From Planomonospora_B alba (GTDB taxonomy: Bacteria; Actinomycetota; Actinomycetes; Streptosporangiales; Streptosporangiaceae), in contig NZ_BAAAUT010000010.1 in the NCBI RefSeq assembly GCF_039534085.1, positions 62,001 through 126,000 of the forward strand: a DNA stretch of 64,000 nt. Direction: 5' to 3'. The position numbers were made by a program, and so were the translations under genes. Shown in pieces: positions 36,189 to 48,759 of this stretch (positions are counted from its first letter, which is position 1; every line of letters begins with the position of its first letter). The notes below the pieces were generated by a model. It was given only the letters and a program-made list of their open reading frames with translations, had not been told where the DNA came from and did not search any database.

Positions 36189-36358
36189 GCCTCCGATCGT
36201 GCCACCGCCCGGCCGGGACCCGTCCCGCTTCCCAGGCGTGGCCGCGTCCCGGCCGGCCGCCGCTCCCCACCGCCGCCGCACCGCCGGAGCCGCGGATCCG
36301 GGCGGACCGGGGCGACGGGTCCCCGGAGGACGGCACGCAGGGCCCCGGGAACGGCAGA

Positions 36359-36389
36359 AGGCGGCGCCCGCACGGAGCGGGCGCCGCCT
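36359..36389. terminator. Strong GC hairpin downstream of the triple-repeat protein gene
   Basis: A perfect 12-bp stem, AGGCGGCGCCCG/CGGGCGCCGCCT, with a 7-base loop lies 55-85 bases after the stop of the leftward gene at 36445 and before the glycosylase gene. No T-run follows. In this DNA such I-shaped hairpins are plausible terminators. Confidence 0.55.
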
Positions 36390-36444
36390 CCTTCACGTTC
36401 TCCCCCGGCTCAGGTCTCCCTCAGCCGAGGCGTCCCCGCGGGAC

Positions 36445-37632
36445 TCAGGCGCCGGGCGCCTTGGTCTCGGAGGCCTCCGGGGCCGGAGCCGGCTTGTCCT
36501 CGGTCTTGTCCGCGGGCTTCTCGGGCGCGGCGCAGGCCGCGCCGTAGCTGCCCGACTTGGAGTCGCCGTCGACCCGCAGCTCGACGACGCCACCCTTCAG
36601 GCCGTCCGACGCCCCGCTGTACGAGACGGTCTTGGTGCCGGAGCCGTCGAAGGTCAGGTGGCCGCCACCGACGGCCTTGCCGTTGACGACCCACTCGTAG
36701 CGGACCTTGGCCGGGCCGCTGGAGTAGATGCTGCCGGCGGCGGTCACGTTCGCCTGCGGGCACTCGGCCGCAGTGTGGTTCACGGACACGTGGCCGACCT
36801 TGACCAGGGCGTCAGGCTTCGGCGCGTGGGGCTTGCCCGGCCTGTGCCAGTCCTTGCCCGGCTTGTGCCAGTCCCTGCCCGGCTTGTGCCAGTCCTTGCA
36901 CCAGATCTTGAAGCCGACCTTGTTGGAGGAGGTGTGGTACGGGTCCACGACCTGCAGGACCGCCCAGCCGCGCAGGCTGTCGCGGGTGCGGATCAGGTGG
37001 CTGACCGTGGTGGAGCCGTGCACCTTCACCGTGCCGCGGTCGACGACGTGGCCGTTGACGAGCCAGCGGTAGTGCACCCAGCGGTGGCCGGAGGTGCTGA
37101 TGCGGCCCACGAGGCGGGCCTTGCAGTTGCCCTCGTCCACCCACGCCTTGGTGTAGACGCGCGGGTCCTCGATCTCGTGCTTGTAGCCGTCGTCACAGGA
37201 GACCTTGAAGTAGGACTTCTGCGAGGTCTTCTTGTACGGGGCCAGGACCTGCAGCGCCTCCCAGCCCTTGGTGTCGCTGCCGATCTTGTGGGTCTCCTTC
37301 ACCGTGACGTACTTGACGCCCTTGCCCACGGTGAAGCTCTTGACCGAGCTCGCGGAACCGTTGCCACGCAGCCACCGGTAGGCGACCTTGGTCTTGCCGT
37401 CGGCGACCTTCACCTTGATCTTGGTGGTGAACGTGACCTTCACCGGGCAGTCGCCGCGGTAGTTCGAGAGGGAGACCTTGGGCGTGCCCACCGATACGGC
37501 GGCCTTCGCCTTGTGGGTCTTCGGACCGCTGGCCGCCGCTGCGGGCGTGGCCAGCAGACCCGCCGTCATCGTCGCCAGCATGGCCGCACCGGCTCCGACG
37601 GCGGCCAGCTTGCTCGCTAGACCGGACTTCAT
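36445..37632 (-). CDS. Secreted protein with three Ig-like repeat domains
   Basis: The 395-residue product has a signal peptide (about residues 1-34, ending TPAAAAS). It then has three homologous beta-rich domains of about 85 residues, each opening with a Cys (DCPVKVTF, GNCKARLV, ECPQANVTA), containing a Y(R/E)W(L/V) core (VAYRWLRGNG, VHYRWLVNG, VRYEWVVNG) and closing with a Cys (FKVSC, FKIWC, GAAC). Each domain likely has one disulfide. Between domains 2 and 3 is a basic linker with three near-perfect copies of DWHKPGK. The C-terminus is a short Pro/Glu/Lys tail. There is no sorting signal, so it is probably released or bound to the wall by charge. I do not recognise a named function. Confidence 0.85.
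   Translation of the reverse strand: MKSGLASKLAAVGAGAAMLATMTAGLLATPAAAASGPKTHKAKAAVSVGTPKVSLSNYRGDCPVKVTFTTKIKVKVADGKTKVAYRWLRGNGSASSVKSFTVGKGVKYVTVKETHKIGSDTKGWEALQVLAPYKKTSQKSYFKVSCDDGYKHEIEDPRVYTKAWVDEGNCKARLVGRISTSGHRWVHYRWLVNGHVVDRGTVKVHGSTTVSHLIRTRDSLRGWAVLQVVDPYHTSSNKVGFKIWCKDWHKPGRDWHKPGKDWHRPGKPHAPKPDALVKVGHVSVNHTAAECPQANVTAAGSIYSSGPAKVRYEWVVNGKAVGGGHLTFDGSGTKTVSYSGASDGLKGGVVELRVDGDSKSGSYGAACAAPEKPADKTEDKPAPAPEASETKAPGA
36839..36901. repeat. 21-bp tandem repeat, three copies, coding for DWHKPG units
   Basis: Three consecutive 21-base units inside the triple-repeat protein gene encode DWHKPGR, DWHKPGK and DWHRPGK. The nucleotides are nearly identical, which indicates recent expansion. 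A repeat of this kind can change copy number without shifting the frame. Confidence 0.8.
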
Positions 37633-37801
37633 GAGGGGATGCTCCGTTTCGTTAGGAAGCGGTTGCGCTCCGGAGACGGTTGCCGCCCCGACACCAGCTG
37701 TGCCGGGCCCCACGGCAAAGCCTCGCTAAAGCTTCTTTACCTAACCATAAAACGGATGGATCATTCAATACGACAACAGAGGTGCTTTTGTCCAGATGTT
37801 G

Positions 37802-38761
37802 TCATGATTTGCCGAGCGACCACGCGATCCCGTCGAGGATGTCGCACTCGCTGACGACGACCTCGGCGAAGCCGTACCGCTGCAGAATCCGGTCGAGAAT
37901 GAGCGCACCGGCCCCGATGACGTCGACGCGGCCGGGATGCATGACCGGGATGGCCGCCCGCTCAGAATGGGACATTTCTAGCAAACGGTGCGATATTTCA
38001 TGCACCCGATTCGCCGGAATCCGCGCGTGATGGATTTGCTCAGGGTCGTATTCGTCCAGTTCAAGAACGATTCCGGCGACCGTGGTCACCGAGCCCGCGA
38101 GGCCGACCATGGTCAGCGCCCGCTCCACCGGCACCTCCTCCGCGACCCGGTCGAGCGCGTCGTCGATGTCGGCGGCCATCGCCTCGACGGCCGCGGCCGC
38201 GGGCGGGTCGCCCGCTCCGCGCAGATGCCGCTCGGTCAGCCGGACGCAGCCGATGTCGACCGAGAGCGCCGCCTCCGCGTGCGTCGAGCCGATCACGAAC
38301 TCGGTGGAGCCCCCGCCGATGTCGACCACGAGGTACGGCGGGCGGGTGCCGACGGGAGTGGGCAGGCCGGTCTCGGGAGACAGGCTCACCAGGTCTCCGG
38401 TGGCCCCGGTGAACGACAGCTCCGCCTCCTCCGCGCCGGTCACCACCTCCGGCTCGACCCCGAAGATCTCCCGCACCCCGTCGGCGAAGTCCTGCCGGTT
38501 GGCGGCGTCCCGGGTCGCGCTGGTGGCCACCACCCGGACCGCGGTGGCCCCGTGGCCCTCGATCAGGGCGGCGTAGCCCCGCATCGCGGCGAAGGTGCGC
38601 TCCAGCGCCTCCGGCGCGAGCCTGCCCGTCTCGTCCACGCCCTGCCCGAGCCGGACGATCTCCATCCGCCGCTCCACCTCGTGCAGCGAGTCGGAGTGGA
38701 CGTCCGCGACCAGCAGGCGGACGGAGTTGGTGCCACAGTCGATCGCGGCGACGCGGGTCAC
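37802..38761 (-). CDS. ppx: Ppx/GppA exopolyphosphatase
   Basis: The 319-residue product is a Ppx/GppA phosphatase of the short two-domain type used in actinobacteria. It hydrolyses polyphosphate or pppGpp. The first phosphate-binding motif is DCGTNSVRLLVAD (about residue 7), and the second is VVDIGGGSTEFVIG (about residue 140). The adenosine-type loop, LAGSVTTVAGIV, lies further along. The start is GTG 38761, overlapping the previous gene's stop by 4 bases (GTGA), so it is translated with the DUF501 gene. It closes the conserved mfd-mazG-eno-ftsB-DUF501-ppx block. The 169-base gap after it (37633-37801) is AT-rich for this window and has no gene I can support; it may hold the promoter of the triple-repeat gene. 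Confidence 0.93.
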   Translation of the reverse strand: MTRVAAIDCGTNSVRLLVADVHSDSLHEVERRMEIVRLGQGVDETGRLAPEALERTFAAMRGYAALIEGHGATAVRVVATSATRDAANRQDFADGVREIFGVEPEVVTGAEEAELSFTGATGDLVSLSPETGLPTPVGTRPPYLVVDIGGGSTEFVIGSTHAEAALSVDIGCVRLTERHLRGAGDPPAAAAVEAMAADIDDALDRVAEEVPVERALTMVGLAGSVTTVAGIVLELDEYDPEQIHHARIPANRVHEISHRLLEMSHSERAAIPVMHPGRVDVIGAGALILDRILQRYGFAEVVVSECDILDGIAWSLGKS

Positions 38762-39312
38762 CGGGAGCCCTCCTCGGAAACGGTCGTGTCGGTCGTGGCG
38801 GTCGTGCCGGGCCCGTCCACGCGGCAGCACGGCCCGTCGGCCCACCACGCGCCGAGCGCGTCGAGCGCCTCGCGCCCGAAGGGGTTGGTCCCCGGCGCCG
38901 CCAGCTCGTGGGCGACCAGCGCGTGCAGGCACTTGACCCGGTCCGGCATCCCACCGCTGCTCTGCATGCCCCGGGGCAGCGGCTCCAGTCCTTCCTCGGC
39001 GGCCGCCTTGTCCCGGCGCGCCACGTAGTCCTCGTGGGCGGCCCGGTAGGCCGCGGCCAGCTCCGGATCCTCGGCGAGGCGGGCGCGCATCTCCCGCATC
39101 ATCCCCGTGCTCTCCAGGGTGCCGATGGCGGAGTTGGCCCGGGGGCAGGTCAGGTAGAACAGCGTCGGGAAGGGCGAGCCGTCCGGCAGGCGCGGCGCGG
39201 TCTCCACCACGTCGGGCAGCCCGCACGGGCAGCGGTGCGCCACCGCCCGCAGCCCTCTCGGCGTCCGGCCGAGCTGCTGTGCCACCGCCGCCACGTCGCG
39301 GTCGTCAACCAT
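38758..39312 (-). CDS. DUF501 family protein
   Basis: The 184-residue product is a DUF501 protein, nearly always found between ftsB/divIC and ppx in actinobacteria. It has a Cys-rich N-terminal part (HRCPCGLPDVVET and FYLTCPRANSAIGTLES) and a further pair in RVKCLHALVAHELA, which may bind metal. Its molecular function is unknown. I chose ATG 39312, one codon inside the longest frame. The C-terminus is low in complexity (GTTATTDTTVSEEGSR). It overlaps ppx by 4 bases, and an 80-base gap separates it from ftsB upstream. Confidence 0.93.
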   Translation of the reverse strand: MVDDRDVAAVAQQLGRTPRGLRAVAHRCPCGLPDVVETAPRLPDGSPFPTLFYLTCPRANSAIGTLESTGMMREMRARLAEDPELAAAYRAAHEDYVARRDKAAAEEGLEPLPRGMQSSGGMPDRVKCLHALVAHELAAPGTNPFGREALDALGAWWADGPCCRVDGPGTTATTDTTVSEEGSR

Positions 39313-39392
39313 CACACCACCCCCACGGAAGAACGGCTACCAGGCTATCGGCCGCCCGCCCCGCCACGCGCGGCGCGGGAGCCGCGCCGGTC

Positions 39393-39839
39393 TCAGCCCG
39401 CGGGCCGCGGCGCACCGGCCCTCCCGGCGGCGTCGCCGGTCCGGGCCCTGCGCCCCGTTCCGGTGTCGGCCGCCTCGACCGACTCCCACAGCGTCTGGTA
39501 CCACGGCGGCGTGGCGGTCCTCTTCGGCGCGGCCGTGCCCGTCCCGCCGGCGGGCTCGTCGTCCATGACGACGTAGCACTTCTGACCGGGGTCGCAGTAG
39601 AACAGCCGCTCCCGGGCCTGCCGCTTGATGTAACCGGGGTCCTGCAGCTGCCTGCGCCGGTCCTCCAGCTCCTTGATCGCCGCCAGCTCCCGGGCCTTCT
39701 CCTGCTCCAGCTGGGCGATGTTGCGGCGCTGCGTGATGTACTCCCTGATCGGGTAGGCGAGACTCATCGCGATCGCGCACACCACGACCGCGAGCACCGC
39801 GGCCCGGCCCGTCAGCTGCGGCCGCTTCACTCTGTTCAT
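39393..39839 (-). CDS. ftsB: Septum-formation initiator FtsB/DivIC
   Basis: The 148-residue product is the FtsB/DivIC-type cell-division protein, part of the septal complex with FtsL and FtsQ. It has a short basic cytoplasmic N-terminus, one membrane helix (about residues 13-30), a coiled coil (about 32-68, RRNIAQLEQEKARELAAIKELEDRR) and the conserved C-terminal DPGYIKRQARERLFYCDPGQKCYVV region. The tail beyond residue 110 is variable. The ATG has GGAG 8 bases upstream. Position, downstream of eno and upstream of DUF501, is the standard actinobacterial order. Confidence 0.94.
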   Translation of the reverse strand: MNRVKRPQLTGRAAVLAVVVCAIAMSLAYPIREYITQRRNIAQLEQEKARELAAIKELEDRRRQLQDPGYIKRQARERLFYCDPGQKCYVVMDDEPAGGTGTAAPKRTATPPWYQTLWESVEAADTGTGRRARTGDAAGRAGAPRPAG

Positions 39840-39902
39840 GACGACGCTCCGCCTCGCGGGTCCTTCGGGTCGACGGCGGCGCCGCGCGTCGCGGCTCCGC
39901 CG

Positions 39903-39935
39903 TACGGCCCGCGCCCGGCGGGGGCGCGGGCCGTA
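39903..39935. terminator. Long GC hairpin between eno and ftsB
   Basis: A perfect 14-bp stem, TACGGCCCGCGCCC/GGGCGCGGGCCGTA, with a 5-base loop lies 10 bases after the eno stop. No T-run follows. It may end or attenuate the eno transcript before ftsB, or protect the 3' end. Confidence 0.55.
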
Positions 39936-39944
39936 GGTGCGAAG

Positions 39945-41222
<1,278 letters not shown>

Positions 41223-41334
41223 GAAGCGCTCCTAAGGTCGCAGGACAGTTTGCTGAAAAAGCCTATCGACCCTTACTTCTCAGTACGGCTACCGCCCCAC
41301 CGGGTGATCGCTCCGGCGTGTCCGGTCTCCCGGA

Positions 41335-42285
41335 TCAGGCGTGCCGGCGGACCCGGTCGCGGTAGGCGCGCGCCACCGCCCGCAGTTCGGCCTCCGGGTC
41401 GAGCCCCTCGGCCTGCGCCTGCCGTACCAGCTCGAACAGCCGCGCGCCGATGCCGTCGGCGGGCACGTCCTCCGGCAGGCCGGTGGGGGCGCCCACCCGG
41501 GCGGCGCGGCGCAGCAGCTGCGCGGTGAGGGAGAGCGCGGGCTGGCCCATCGGCACGCCGTCCACGGCGGACCCGGCGTCGCCGCCGCTCTTGGCCGCCC
41601 GCTCGGCCGCCTTGATGGCCTCCCAGTTGTCGCTGACCTGCTCGGCGCCGTCCACCTCGACGGAGGCGAACACGTGCGGGTGGCGGCGGACCAGCTTGTC
41701 CACGATGCCCGCCGCCACGTCGTCGACGTCGAACCCGCCCTCCTCGGCGGGGCGCTCGGCCGCGACGCGCGCGTGGAACGCCACCTGCAGCAGCAGGTCG
41801 CCGAGCTCCTCGCGGAGCGCGCCCCGGTCGCCCTCCTCGATCGTCTCCAGCACCTCGTAGGCCTCCTCGATGAGGTACGGCGCCAGCGACTCGTGGGTCT
41901 GCTCCGCGTCCCACGGGCAGCGGGTGCGGAGCCGGTCCATCACCGCCACCAGGTCGAGCAGGCGCGCGCCGGGCAGGTCGTACGAGCCGGGCACGACCTC
42001 GATCACCGGCGGGTCCTCGAGGGCCAGCGCCGCGTGGCCGATCGCGCGCATCAGCGCCTCGTCGGCCTCCAGCCAGACCACGTCCCGCTCCCGGGCCTCG
42101 CGGACCAGGGCGGCCGGGTCCGGCTCGGCGACCTCGACCCCGATCCCGGCCTCGGCCAGGAACGGCAGGTGCGGGTGGTCCGGCGAGGCCGTGCGCACCG
42201 GGCCGGCCGCCAGGACCTGCCAGGCGCGGTGGCCGAGCAGGCCCGGGGCGACCCGGGGCGAGGTGGTGACGACGATCAGCGCCAT
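41335..42285 (-). CDS. mazG: MazG nucleoside triphosphate pyrophosphohydrolase
   Basis: The 316-residue product has an actinobacterial N-terminal extension (about residues 1-100) followed by the MazG domain. The motif LRTRCPWDAEQTHESLAPYLIEEAYEVLE contains the EExxE metal-binding helix, and REELGDLLLQVAFHA contains the second ExxD helix. MazG hydrolyses NTPs and dNTPs to monophosphates, which cleans damaged nucleotides and influences the stringent response. The ATG start gives MALIVVTTSPRVAPG, matching family members. It follows the SurA-like lipoprotein gene by 12 bases, so the pair are likely one operon. Confidence 0.95.
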   Translation of the reverse strand: MALIVVTTSPRVAPGLLGHRAWQVLAAGPVRTASPDHPHLPFLAEAGIGVEVAEPDPAALVREARERDVVWLEADEALMRAIGHAALALEDPPVIEVVPGSYDLPGARLLDLVAVMDRLRTRCPWDAEQTHESLAPYLIEEAYEVLETIEEGDRGALREELGDLLLQVAFHARVAAERPAEEGGFDVDDVAAGIVDKLVRRHPHVFASVEVDGAEQVSDNWEAIKAAERAAKSGGDAGSAVDGVPMGQPALSLTAQLLRRAARVGAPTGLPEDVPADGIGARLFELVRQAQAEGLDPEAELRAVARAYRDRVRRHA

Positions 42286-42297
42286 GCCGGGCGGGTG

Positions 42298-42912
42298 CTA
42301 GGAGGCGGCCTGGAGCCTGCCGAAGCGGCCGGCGTCGACGTAGTAGTCGGCCCCGCTCTGCGCCTGCGGGTTGACCACGCCGTAGCGGGGGTTGCGCACG
42401 ATCTTGATGGTCTCGGCCTCCTTGGCCAGCTTCTGGGAGGCGGCCTGCCGGGACGCGTCGTCCTGCCCGGCGCCGAAGCGCTGCAGCAGCTTCTGCTCGG
42501 CGAGGGTGATGCGGACCAGGTCGCGCAGCTTCGACGGGGGCGCGCCCACGGAGACGGCGATCTGCTCGTCCGTGACCTGCTGACCGGCCTGGGAGCGGTA
42601 CTGGGCGAGGAAGCCGTCGATCTCCGACTCGGTGACCGTGACGCCGTTGCGCTCGCTGAGCTGGCCGACCTGCTCGATGGAGATCAGGTTCGACAGCACG
42701 GCCTGCGGGACCGAGCCGCGCAGCCCGCTCGTGTCGCCGCCGGTCCTGGCCCGCGCCGCCTCGAACTCCTTGACGCCGGCGTCCAGCTCGCCGGCACTGA
42801 TCCTCTCGCCGCCCACGATGGCGACGGCTCCCGCCTGCGCCGGGGAGCAGGCGGTCAGCGCGGCACCCGCGGCCACGGCCGCCAGGATGACGCGCACTCG
42901 AGTCGACTTCAC
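42298..42912 (-). CDS. SurA N-terminal-like lipoprotein
   Basis: The 204-residue product has a signal peptide ending in LTAC (Cys about residue 21). It then has a helical SurA-N-like chaperone segment (VAIVGGERISAGELDAGVKEFEAAR, then NLISIEQVGQLSERNGVTVTESEIDGFLAQ). The peptidyl-prolyl isomerase domain of SurA is absent, as in other actinobacterial copies next to mfd and mazG. It may help folding or quality control outside the membrane. I chose GTG 42912, with AAGGGA upstream; the in-frame start at 42927 precedes that ribosome site. It lies 28 bases downstream of mfd. Confidence 0.88.
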   Translation of the reverse strand: MKSTRVRVILAAVAAGAALTACSPAQAGAVAIVGGERISAGELDAGVKEFEAARARTGGDTSGLRGSVPQAVLSNLISIEQVGQLSERNGVTVTESEIDGFLAQYRSQAGQQVTDEQIAVSVGAPPSKLRDLVRITLAEQKLLQRFGAGQDDASRQAASQKLAKEAETIKIVRNPRYGVVNPQAQSGADYYVDAGRFGRLQAAS

Positions 42913-42940
42913 TTGCGATCCCTTCACGACAAACGCCGAT

Positions 42941-46507
<3,567 letters not shown>

Positions 46508-46662
46508 CAGAATCGCCCACTGCCCCACGACGGCAAACAGATAAGGCCCCCGGACGGCGATGACACGGGGGTTGCCCGTCAAGCCTACTTGGCCCGGAGC
46601 GGCGCGCGGGAACGGATGACAGGTGCGTGACGTATGGCAACAAATCGACTACTCTGCGTTAC

Positions 46663-47379
46663 ATGAGAGGAATGCGAACGGTCGCCACCCGAGGCGACCT
46701 CTTCGAGCGCCGGATCCTGGAGCAGTGGACCGAGCGGCGCGGGCGCCGGCTCGACGTCCTGATCGCCGGGTGCGGCTGGCCCGACCCGCTGAACCTGGAG
46801 ATGGAGAGCAGGGTCGTCGGGATCGACGAGGACCACCCGGCGGTGCGCGCGACCACCTCGGCCCGGGGGGACCTCACCTCGTGGGCGCTGGGCGACCTGC
46901 GCGCGGTGCCGGTGCCGCCCCGCGCCTTCGACGTCGTCTACGTCCCGTTCCTGCTGGAGCGCCTGGAGCACCCCGAGCTCGTGCTGGACCGGCTGCTCGC
47001 CGGGCTCCGCACGAACGGGCTGCTGCTGCTGCGGATGCGCGACCGGGAGTCGGCCTACGGCACGTGCGCCCGGCTGACCCCACGCCCCCTGCGGCGGCTG
47101 CTGTGGCACAGGCTCGTCCCGGACGGCACGCCGGGACCGCTGCCCAAGGTGTACGGCCCGTCCATCTCACGGGAGGGCATCCGCGCCTACTGCCTGACCC
47201 GGGGGCTGGTGGTCACCGACGAGTTCCTGGGCACCAGCAGCCCCGCCGCGGACCGGCCGCTGGTGCGCGCCGCGTGCTCGGTGATCGCGGCCGTCTCCCG
47301 CGGCCGGATCCCCGACTCGCACGACGAGATCACAATGATCATCCGGAAGCCGGAGGACTATTTCACCCGTCTGCTCTGA
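46663..47379 (+). CDS. SAM-dependent methyltransferase-like protein
   Basis: The 238-residue product looks like a class I methyltransferase. The SAM-binding loop is VLIAGCGWPDPLNLE, then VVGIDEDHP, with FDVVYVPFLLERLEHPELVLDRLLAGLRTNGLLLLRM giving the core strand 4-5 region. The C-terminal half includes GPLPKVYGPSISREGI. No substrate can be assigned; the layout resembles small methyltransferases associated with glycan or peptide modification. I chose ATG 46663 because TACTCT, a -10 match, lies 7 bases upstream and CGTGAC 18 bases before that; the GTG at 46627 precedes this promoter. It is divergent from mfd and lies 79 bases before cysC. Confidence 0.8.
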   Translation: MRGMRTVATRGDLFERRILEQWTERRGRRLDVLIAGCGWPDPLNLEMESRVVGIDEDHPAVRATTSARGDLTSWALGDLRAVPVPPRAFDVVYVPFLLERLEHPELVLDRLLAGLRTNGLLLLRMRDRESAYGTCARLTPRPLRRLLWHRLVPDGTPGPLPKVYGPSISREGIRAYCLTRGLVVTDEFLGTSSPAADRPLVRAACSVIAAVSRGRIPDSHDEITMIIRKPEDYFTRLL

Positions 47380-47457
47380 GCCGGCCCGGTTGATATGAGA
47401 GAACCGGGGTGGCTACAGTTACGATATCCGACTAATTCGATCGGGATTGTGGAGCAG

Positions 47458-48699
47458 ATGACGGAGCCCTTGGAGTGGACCCCCGACGCCCGTGAGCTGG
47501 CCGACCTGGAGCTGCTGCTCTCCGGCGCGTACCACCCGCTGACCGGCTTCATGGGCCCGGCCGACGCGCACGCGGTCGCCGAGCACGGCACGCTCGCCGA
47601 CGGCACGCCGTGGCCGGCCCCGGTCACGCTCGCCCTGCCCGGCGACCACCCGGCCGCGCCGGGCGACCGCGTCACGCTCCGCGACCCCGAGGGCGCCCCG
47701 CTGGCCGTGCTGACCGTCACCGAACGCGCGCAGGGCCTGGCCGCCGGGCCGGTGGAGGCGCTGGGCGCACCCGAGCACGGGCCGTTCGCCCGGCTCCGCC
47801 GCGCCCCCGCCGACGTCCGCAAGGAGCTGGCCGGCCGACCGGTCCTCGCCGTCACCATGCGCGGCCCCCTCGACGACCTGGCCGAGATCGAGGCGACCGC
47901 CGCCGAGCTGGACGCCGCCGTCCTGCTGCTCCCGCTGGCCTTCGGCGAGTCCGGGCCCGCGGTGGTCCGCGCCGCGCTGAGGGCCCGCGACCGCCTGGCG
48001 GAGACCTCCGCGGCGGGCGCCGCGGTCGCCGTGGTGCCGCTCGCCCCCCGCGAGGACCACGCCGTCGACCTGGAGCTGCGCGAGCGGGTGGCCGAGGCCT
48101 ACGGCGCCGCCGAGCACCTGGCCGGCCCGGAGCCCGTCGTCATCCCCGGCCCGCCCCACCGGCGGGGCCTGGTGGTCTTCTTCACCGGTCTGTCCGGCTC
48201 GGGCAAGTCCACCGTCGCGCGGGGCCTGCGGGACGCGCTCCTGGAGCGCGGCGGCCGTACGGTGACCTACCTCGACGGCGACGTGGTCCGCCACCTGCTC
48301 TCGGCCGGGCTGGGCTTCTCCCGCGCCGACCGCGACCTCAACATCCGGCGGATCGGCTTCGTCGCCGCGGAGGCGGCCCGGCACGGCGGGCTGGCGATCT
48401 GCGCCCCCATCGCGCCGTTCGCCGCCACCCGCGCCGAGGTCCGGGCGATGGTCGAGGCCGTGGGCGCCGACTTCCTGCTCGTGCACGTGGCCACCCCGCT
48501 GGCCGAGTGCGAGCGGCGCGACCGCAAGGGCCTGTACGCCAAGGCCCGGGCCGGGCTGATCCCCGAGTTCACCGGCGTCTCCTCCCCCTACGAGGAGCCC
48601 GACGACGCCGACCTGGTGATCGACACGACGGGAATCTCCGTCGAGAGCGCCGTGGCCGCCGTGCTGGACCCGCTCGTGGCGGGGGGCTGGGTGCGGTGA
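47458..48699 (+). CDS. cysC: Adenylyl-sulfate kinase with truncated ATP-sulfurylase-like N-terminus
   Basis: The 413-residue product makes PAPS from APS and ATP. Residues about 235-410 are an APS kinase with Walker A FTGLSGSGKSTVARGL (about residue 244), YLDGDVVRHLLSAGLGFSR, ICAPIAPFAATR and RDRKGLYAKARAGLI. Residues about 1-205 resemble the N-terminal PUA-like part of ATP sulfurylase (ELADLELLLSGAYHPLTGFMG and WPAPVTLALP), but the catalytic HxGH-containing domain is missing. It can therefore phosphorylate APS but not form it, so APS must come from CysND at 59.6-61.9 kb. ATG 47458 has GGAG 5 bases upstream. The next gene downstream is a TSUP permease. Confidence 0.92.
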   Translation: MTEPLEWTPDARELADLELLLSGAYHPLTGFMGPADAHAVAEHGTLADGTPWPAPVTLALPGDHPAAPGDRVTLRDPEGAPLAVLTVTERAQGLAAGPVEALGAPEHGPFARLRRAPADVRKELAGRPVLAVTMRGPLDDLAEIEATAAELDAAVLLLPLAFGESGPAVVRAALRARDRLAETSAAGAAVAVVPLAPREDHAVDLELRERVAEAYGAAEHLAGPEPVVIPGPPHRRGLVVFFTGLSGSGKSTVARGLRDALLERGGRTVTYLDGDVVRHLLSAGLGFSRADRDLNIRRIGFVAAEAARHGGLAICAPIAPFAATRAEVRAMVEAVGADFLLVHVATPLAECERRDRKGLYAKARAGLIPEFTGVSSPYEEPDDADLVIDTTGISVESAVAAVLDPLVAGGWVR

Positions 48700-48759
48700 G
48701 CGGCACGTCCGGCCGGAGACGGACCGCCCGCGCGGCGGATGAGGGATGGTGAACGCCTG

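Noticed and set aside
36839..36901. CRISPR-like array
   Set aside because: The 21-base units are directly adjacent, have no spacers, and encode an in-frame peptide repeat.
47458..48699. Reading cysC as a bifunctional ATP sulfurylase/APS kinase
   Set aside because: The N-terminal half lacks the sulfurylase catalytic domain and its HxGH motif; only the PUA-like portion is present.
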